Source: Amaranthus tricolor (taxonomy: Eukaryota > Streptophyta > Magnoliopsida > Caryophyllales > Amaranthaceae). From it: 64,000 nucleotides of DNA. The stretch is from positions 39,577,875 to 39,641,874 of the forward strand of contig NC_080048.1 of the NCBI RefSeq assembly GCF_026212465.1, in the 5' to 3' direction. This document shows positions 59,801-64,000 of this stretch, piece by piece (position 1 is the stretch's first letter; each line of letters begins with the position of its first letter). A program made the position numbers and the translations under genes. The notes under the pieces are model-generated. The model had not been told where the DNA came from. It saw only the letters and a program-made list of their open reading frames with translations, and did not search any database.

Positions 59801-62800
59801 TAAAGTATAAATTTTCGTCCCAAAAATAAAAACAGTTTGAATACTATCAGCATAAATGGAAACTAGCCGATATCTACAAAGCACATGAGATATCCCAGAT
59901 AGGGCTGAAAGCAAAATTTGGTCTAAACAGCAAACCAAACGTAATTTCAGTATTTGTTCTGGTTTATTCTTTTCAAAAAATTAAGTTTTACGATTTGGTC
60001 TCGATTTTTTATTTTTCAGACAATATCAAACCACAAAATGTACTATTAGCGAAAACCATAATAAAAAAAATAGTTTGCTACCTAAAATATTTCGAGATTT
60101 AGTTATTTTTATGTAGAAATATATACTTTGAATGATATTGATGCAATCAAATAATTACAAATTATTATATTTGGTATTTGTAAATGCGAAATATTTGCAT
60201 AAGCACATATATTAATTTGGAGAAAAATATAAAAATTGAAAATCGTAGACCAGACCAATCCAAGTCGTTATAGTTTTAGAACGATTTGATCTAGTCTGAT
60301 ATGGTGATTTAAATGGTCCGGTCCAATCTGAAAAATTTCTAGACAGAAATTTTGGTTTGGTCTGATTTTATTGCCAGACCAGACCAAACCGAACCGTATG
60401 CACCCCTAGTTCTATACAAACTAAGATAGCAACTATATGTATCGTACCCTGAGAGCATGGTAAGGAGGAGTCCGGTTACATTTACAGCATCCAAGACTAG
60501 TCGATCCTGGATAAGTCTTTGTGAGGCCACGTATTTGGACTGCGGTATTTGGATCAACGATACCTTCATGTGCCTGCTGTTTTACAGTTGTCTCTTCTTG
60601 AAGAACATCCTCGTCCTCAGGGGTGACGTGTTCAAGTTGCGAGGAAGAACGAAAGCAGGTGCAGACGCCACCCTCTAATGCAACCAAGTAAAAGCGGTTA
60701 ATCTACTAACCATCATCATCATCATCGTAACCAATGTATTCCGCCTAGGGGTGTTCAATGGGCCAGATAAGGGCCGGGTTGGCCTTAAGTACATATGGGC
60801 CGGGTTGGATAAGGGCCCTTTAAATGTAATATGAGCTTTAAATGGACCGGGCTTTCCGGCCCATTTTTTTATTATAAAAATTATTTGAATCCCCATTTAT
60901 TAATTTATAACAATTAAATTATTATTTATAATAATTAAATTGAAAAAACATTAATAATCTCCATTGAGATTGTCATTTATAAGATTTAATATACATTACA
61001 TATGTTATTTACAAAGACCGTTTCCGACCCTTATTAAGCCTTTTTATAGCCCGTTTCATTTTAATTATAGTAGAGCCCGTTGTTTCATTTTAATTATAGT
61101 AGAGCCCGTTTTCGGCCCGGCCCTTACAAAGCCCTTTTAGAAAGGGGCCAGATAAGGGCTCAAAATGGGGCCTGACCCATTGACAACCCTAATCCCATCC
61201 ATTGAAAACTATGATTAGGGTCTAGGAAGGGAAGGATGGCGGCAACCCATACCCATAAAGAAGTATGCGGCTAAAGAGTCCCTTGTCTCGAGAATTTTAA
61301 TCTACTAATCAAATCAACAATAAATAAAGTCGCCAAAACAGAAGAAAAGGTTAAGGGAATGGACAAGATATGCTACCTTGTGCCTCACTTCCCCCTTTGC
61401 CAGTCCAATATCCGGGGTACAAGAAGTAAAACACCGACTTTCGTACTCCATAGGGGTTGGGAATTATATTGTCAAAGTAAAGAGCCAAGACAAACCACAT
61501 AACAAAAGTCCCTAAAAGCCATATAAAGACGTCGTTCTGCCAAGGGAAGGAAGCAAGTCTAGGTTATTACTAAAATGGCACAAGACAAAAGCAGAGATGC
61601 AGAATACATGAGAAAAAACAAGAGCCCAAGAAAAAAACCAAAATTTAACAGAACAAGAACTAGGGGTGTTCAACGAGCCCTACTACAATTATAATGGAGC
61701 AGGCTATTAAAGGGATTAATAAGGGTCAAAAACAGGCCTTTGTATATAGGATGGATAATTTAATTATCATAAATAACAATGTCAATGGGAATTATTAACG
61801 TTTCTACAATCTAATTATTGTAAATGATAATTTAATTAATAAAAATTGATCAATCGGGATTATAATAATTTCCGATAATAAAAACTAGCTTGGCCGGGCC
61901 GGGCTTGGCTTTCAAGCCCATATTAAGTTTAAAGGGCCCTTATCCAACCCAGCTCGGCCCGGCCCATTGAACACCCCTTACAAGAACTAAGGTAGAATTT
62001 GTGTTATGTGAGTCACAAAAGACACGCAAGATACGACTCACCATAGTTAGTATACATTCATCATCATTAGGCGGACATTTTGTCCGTCCACTCCAGCTCA
62101 TTCCAGGGTCTTGAGGTGTCCTAGTTGCATCAGTGAGCATCTGAAGAGCCTTTGCAAGTAAATTTGGAGGGTAAAAGGACCATATGACTCTGTATGATTG
62201 AGGGAACCTATCACTGTACGGAAATCCAAATACTGTCACAATCTGCACCAAATAGAATAACAACAGTGAGCTTTAATACTTATACAAGAGTCCATGTCTT
62301 TTAACCTGAAACCCAGTAAGGGATGAGTAAAACTAGCCTGAGTGAGTAAGCCGATTATAAAGTTGTAGAATCCTATGTTTGTGGCCGAAGATGACTGGCT
62401 AATGAAGGCTGACAACGCAAACGCAAAGGCGGTCTAACATAGGTTTAGAATAAAAATCAGAAAAAAATGAAAGCATTGTTATTATGATTGGCCAAGCAAT
62501 CAGCCTAAGAAACCAGAAACTTACCATGTTCAATTGGAAAAGACAGAATACAAGGAACAAGATTGCAAAATTGTTGTGCAGGAAAAAATCGAACTGAAAC
62601 ATCATCCCAAAAAGTACGATGAGTATCGAGGAAATAACGACAAGAAGGCCTTCCCAAGCAATCCATGACATCCAGTAGGCAGTATCATACAAACCCATCA
62701 TATTCATCGCCTGAAACGACACAACATAACATGTAACGTAACCTTCGTTATACTGCAGAAAGTTTCACAAAGAAACTTATTTGATAACTTGACTTTGAAG

Positions 62801-63688
62801 CGGAAAATAACCTCTCTAAGTTTTAGTTCTTTCTCCATTACCAAGGAGCTGAGTTGGAACACAAAACCAAACATCGCAACTGCAAGGAAAAATGTTGGCC
62901 CGATAGTGCCAATCACGGAGAAGGGGTCTTGTGGAGGGTGCGCGAATTCTTTCAAACCTACTGTCCAACTAAAGCCCCGATCTGACAAAGTAGAATATCA
63001 ATAAAAGAAAAAGAATCATTGGATAAACTTCAACATCATAAAATTTAGAGAAGCTATGTTTCCTAGACTCTTATACCTATGTCCGAATTGGATACATGCC
63101 CAAGTGTCCGGCTTGGCTATGAGGAAGTTTCAATATTTTAAATCAAAATTGAATCATACCCATGTCCAAGTGTCAAGAGTCCGACACGGGTATTTGAGGT
63201 AAAGTGAAGAGTACGGGCTATGTTGCTTAGACTCTTCATTTTGCTTCACGTACCCGTGTTCGATCCTTGATCCCCGGACATTGGTATGGCACTTAGACAC
63301 TTCTTTTTAGGGGTTGAATTCAATATTTAGACATATTCGACATTGGGACACGTACCAATATCCAACATCAGTACCCGAGTCCAAGTAACATATAGTATAG
63401 GTAATTAAGTAGAGAAGAGAGAGTACAAATAGAGGCATTAAGAAAATGGAGGATACCTCCAATAAGAAACCTTGCTATTTCACGTTCAGCAGCAATCTGA
63501 AGTGGAATCTGAAATTTGAGAGTAGGATCTTCATACCTGCCTCTCTTTTGTAAGGCTGTAGAATTAGTTTGAACACCATAGCTTATTATAGTCGCATTTT
63601 TTTCTACGAAATGCAGGGCTCCAGGAGAATACATCGGATTGCTAAGAAGCCAGGCATCAACCTCAGCTTCTGTCGCAAATGACTTAAT
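56827..63688 (-). CDS. ABCA2: ABC transporter, subfamily A (ABCA2-like), 5' end off the window
   Basis: Half-size ABCA (ATH-type) membrane transporter. Fifteen exons join in frame (844 residues visible): 63457-63688, 62812-62981, 62525-62710, 62338-62433, 62042-62242, 61377-61536, 60448-60674, 59673-59790, 59500-59576, 59330-59419, 58597-58740, 58211-58513, 58056-58136, 57786-57965 and 56827-57096. The first exons encode an extracellular loop and the membrane helices ([34 protein letters not shown]). The nucleotide-binding domain has Walker [10 protein letters not shown] (residues ~440-448), Q-loop VCPQFDILWG, signature YSGGMKRR, Walker B LIILDEP and switch [10 protein letters not shown]. The ABCA-specific tail ends GLVINPDQ. 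The intron after exon 62338-62433 uses a GC donor. By recall, Arabidopsis ABCA2 is near 980 residues, so about 140 N-terminal residues are missing here. Member number is tentative. Confidence 0.93.
58808..59226 (+). mobile_element. hAT-type MITE in an ABCA intron, 8-bp TSD
   Basis: 419-bp element from GGGGTGTTCGACGGGCC to CATTGAACACCCTTGG. The identical 8-mer TACGCGTA flanks it (58800-58807, 59227-59234), as for hAT transposition. Both ends are GGCC-rich and the middle AT-rich. Lies in the intron between the exons at 58597-58740 and 59330-59419. Confidence 0.85.
59898..60412. repeat. Possible hAT-like repeat in an ABCA intron
   Basis: The right end (GGTTTGGTCTGATTTTATTG then CAGACCAAACCGAACCGTAT and GCACCCCTAG) resembles the end of GGGGTGCA..CGGTTCGGTTTGG elements common in plants. 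The left end near 59898 is weaker (AGGGCTGAAAGC..GGTCTAAACAGC). No TSD found. Confidence 0.4.
60748..61190 (-). mobile_element. hAT-type MITE nested in a SINE-like repeat
   Basis: Same family as 58808-59226 but inverted: GGGGTGTTCAATGGGCCAG at left, CCCATTGACAACCCT at right. It carries an internal 31-bp tandem duplication (TTTCATTTTAATTATAGTAG twice near 61056-61090). It interrupts a SINE-like repeat: CCAATGTATTCCGC lies to its left and GAAAACTATGATTAGGGTCT to its right. TSD not clear. Confidence 0.75.
61191..61300 (+). repeat. SINE-like repeat, right half
   Basis: Reads ATGATTAGGGTCTAGGAAGG, AACCCATACCCATAAAGAAG and AAAGAGTCCCTTGTCTCGAG, matching 33990-34110. The left half (60700-60747) is separated by the hAT MITE. 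Confidence 0.5.
61663..61981 (+). mobile_element. Short hAT-type MITE in an ABCA intron, 8-bp TSD
   Basis: About 318 bp, GGGGTGTTCAACGAGCCC to TTGAACACCCCTTA. It is flanked by AAGAACTA on both sides (61655-61662, 61982-61989; possibly nine bases with the preceding C). The GGCC-rich left arm is partly deleted compared with 58808-59226. Confidence 0.85.
63060..63390. repeat. Dispersed repeat with inverted copies in an ABCA intron
   Basis: Two related phrases face the same theme, GTTTCCTAGACTCTTATACC and GTTGCTTAGACTCTTCATTT, with several GTCC/GACAC words (CATGTCCAAGTGTC, GGGACACGTACC). This resembles the widespread plant repeat built on GGACTCGGGTAC and GTCCGACACGGGT. Class unknown. Confidence 0.45.
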
Positions 63689-64000
63689 CTGCAGAAGTAA
63701 ACACACACCCAAGAATCAAATCCTGTATTTCTTAATCAATCTGAGTTGCATAGAGGTATATAAAAAGCTCATCGAGCATAAACAAAAAAGCTTGTGATTT
63801 TAAGTGTGATCATTTCTTCTGGGGTTAAAATTGATTTTTAAGCTTTAGCAAAAAAGTGCGCCTAGCATATAAAAAGCTCGCGCCTTAGGCCTGCGCTTTG
63901 CGCCTAGGCTCTAGGGGCCTTTAGCGCCTACGCACACCTCGCGCTTTTTAAAACTAAGCTTTCTAGTACAATTTCAGCAGTAAAGAATGGTATGTTCTTT
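63689..64000 (-). other. ABCA intron with a GCGCCT-rich repeat
   Basis: No upstream ABCA exon is seen before the window edge. At 63855-63950 a GC-rich patch repeats GCGCCTAG / GCGCCTTAG / GCGCCTAC between AAAAAGC and GCTTTTTA ends, which is partly palindromic and typical of a dispersed plant repeat. Confidence 0.45.

Overview
This window is nuclear DNA of a flowering plant, a eudicot by the look of its genes. It is AT-rich, introns are spliced, and plant gene families are separated by long stretches of transposon debris. The repeat families and the aquaporin make a Caryophyllales species (spinach/beet/campion type) my best guess, but nothing here proves the order. No rRNA, tRNA, CRISPR or organelle segment was found.

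Layout, left to right. A CASP-like membrane protein gene (minus) enters with its first coding exon at 723-937. An S40/DUF584 senescence-regulator gene (minus) lies at 7946-8440. A Mutator-like transposon of about 3.4 kb (11212-14594) has a perfect 9-bp target-site duplication and carries broken transposase, plant-mobile-domain and GRF zinc-finger genes. It sits about 120 bp upstream of a frame-shifted, internally deleted ribosomal protein L12 (uL11) gene. From 15.6 to 24 kb there are MITEs, LTR-like pieces, a LINE tail and one small unknown ORF at 21109. A complete four-exon PIP2 aquaporin gene follows at 25064-27154.

The middle (27-35 kb) is repeats, including a Pack-MULE-like element (31829-32691) that carries an uninterrupted 85-codon piece of some other gene. 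A two-exon LOB-domain (LBD) transcription factor is at 35112-36370 and a small secreted/membrane protein at 39536-39934. I reconstructed an easily missed three-exon gene for an 85-residue protein at 41266-45243 (minus). It has a 21-nt first coding exon and a 3.6-kb intron that appears to use a GC donor and holds LINE and Stowaway debris.

The right part holds a long nested hairpin element (47.4-48.2 kb), a complete 12-exon ER protein disulfide isomerase of the PDIL1-3/1-4 type (48532-53489), a small Ser/Pro-rich membrane-anchored protein (54952-55377) and 15 exons of an ABCA-subfamily ABC transporter (minus, 56827-63688, 5' end beyond the window). Three hAT-type MITEs occupy the ABCA introns, two of them with perfect 8-bp target duplications.

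The genes do not form a pathway; this is an ordinary plant gene neighbourhood. The most unusual content is in the transposons, the captured gene piece, the altered L12 copy and the unusual intron structures. Exon coordinates are read by eye from splice consensus and reading-frame continuity and need transcript support.
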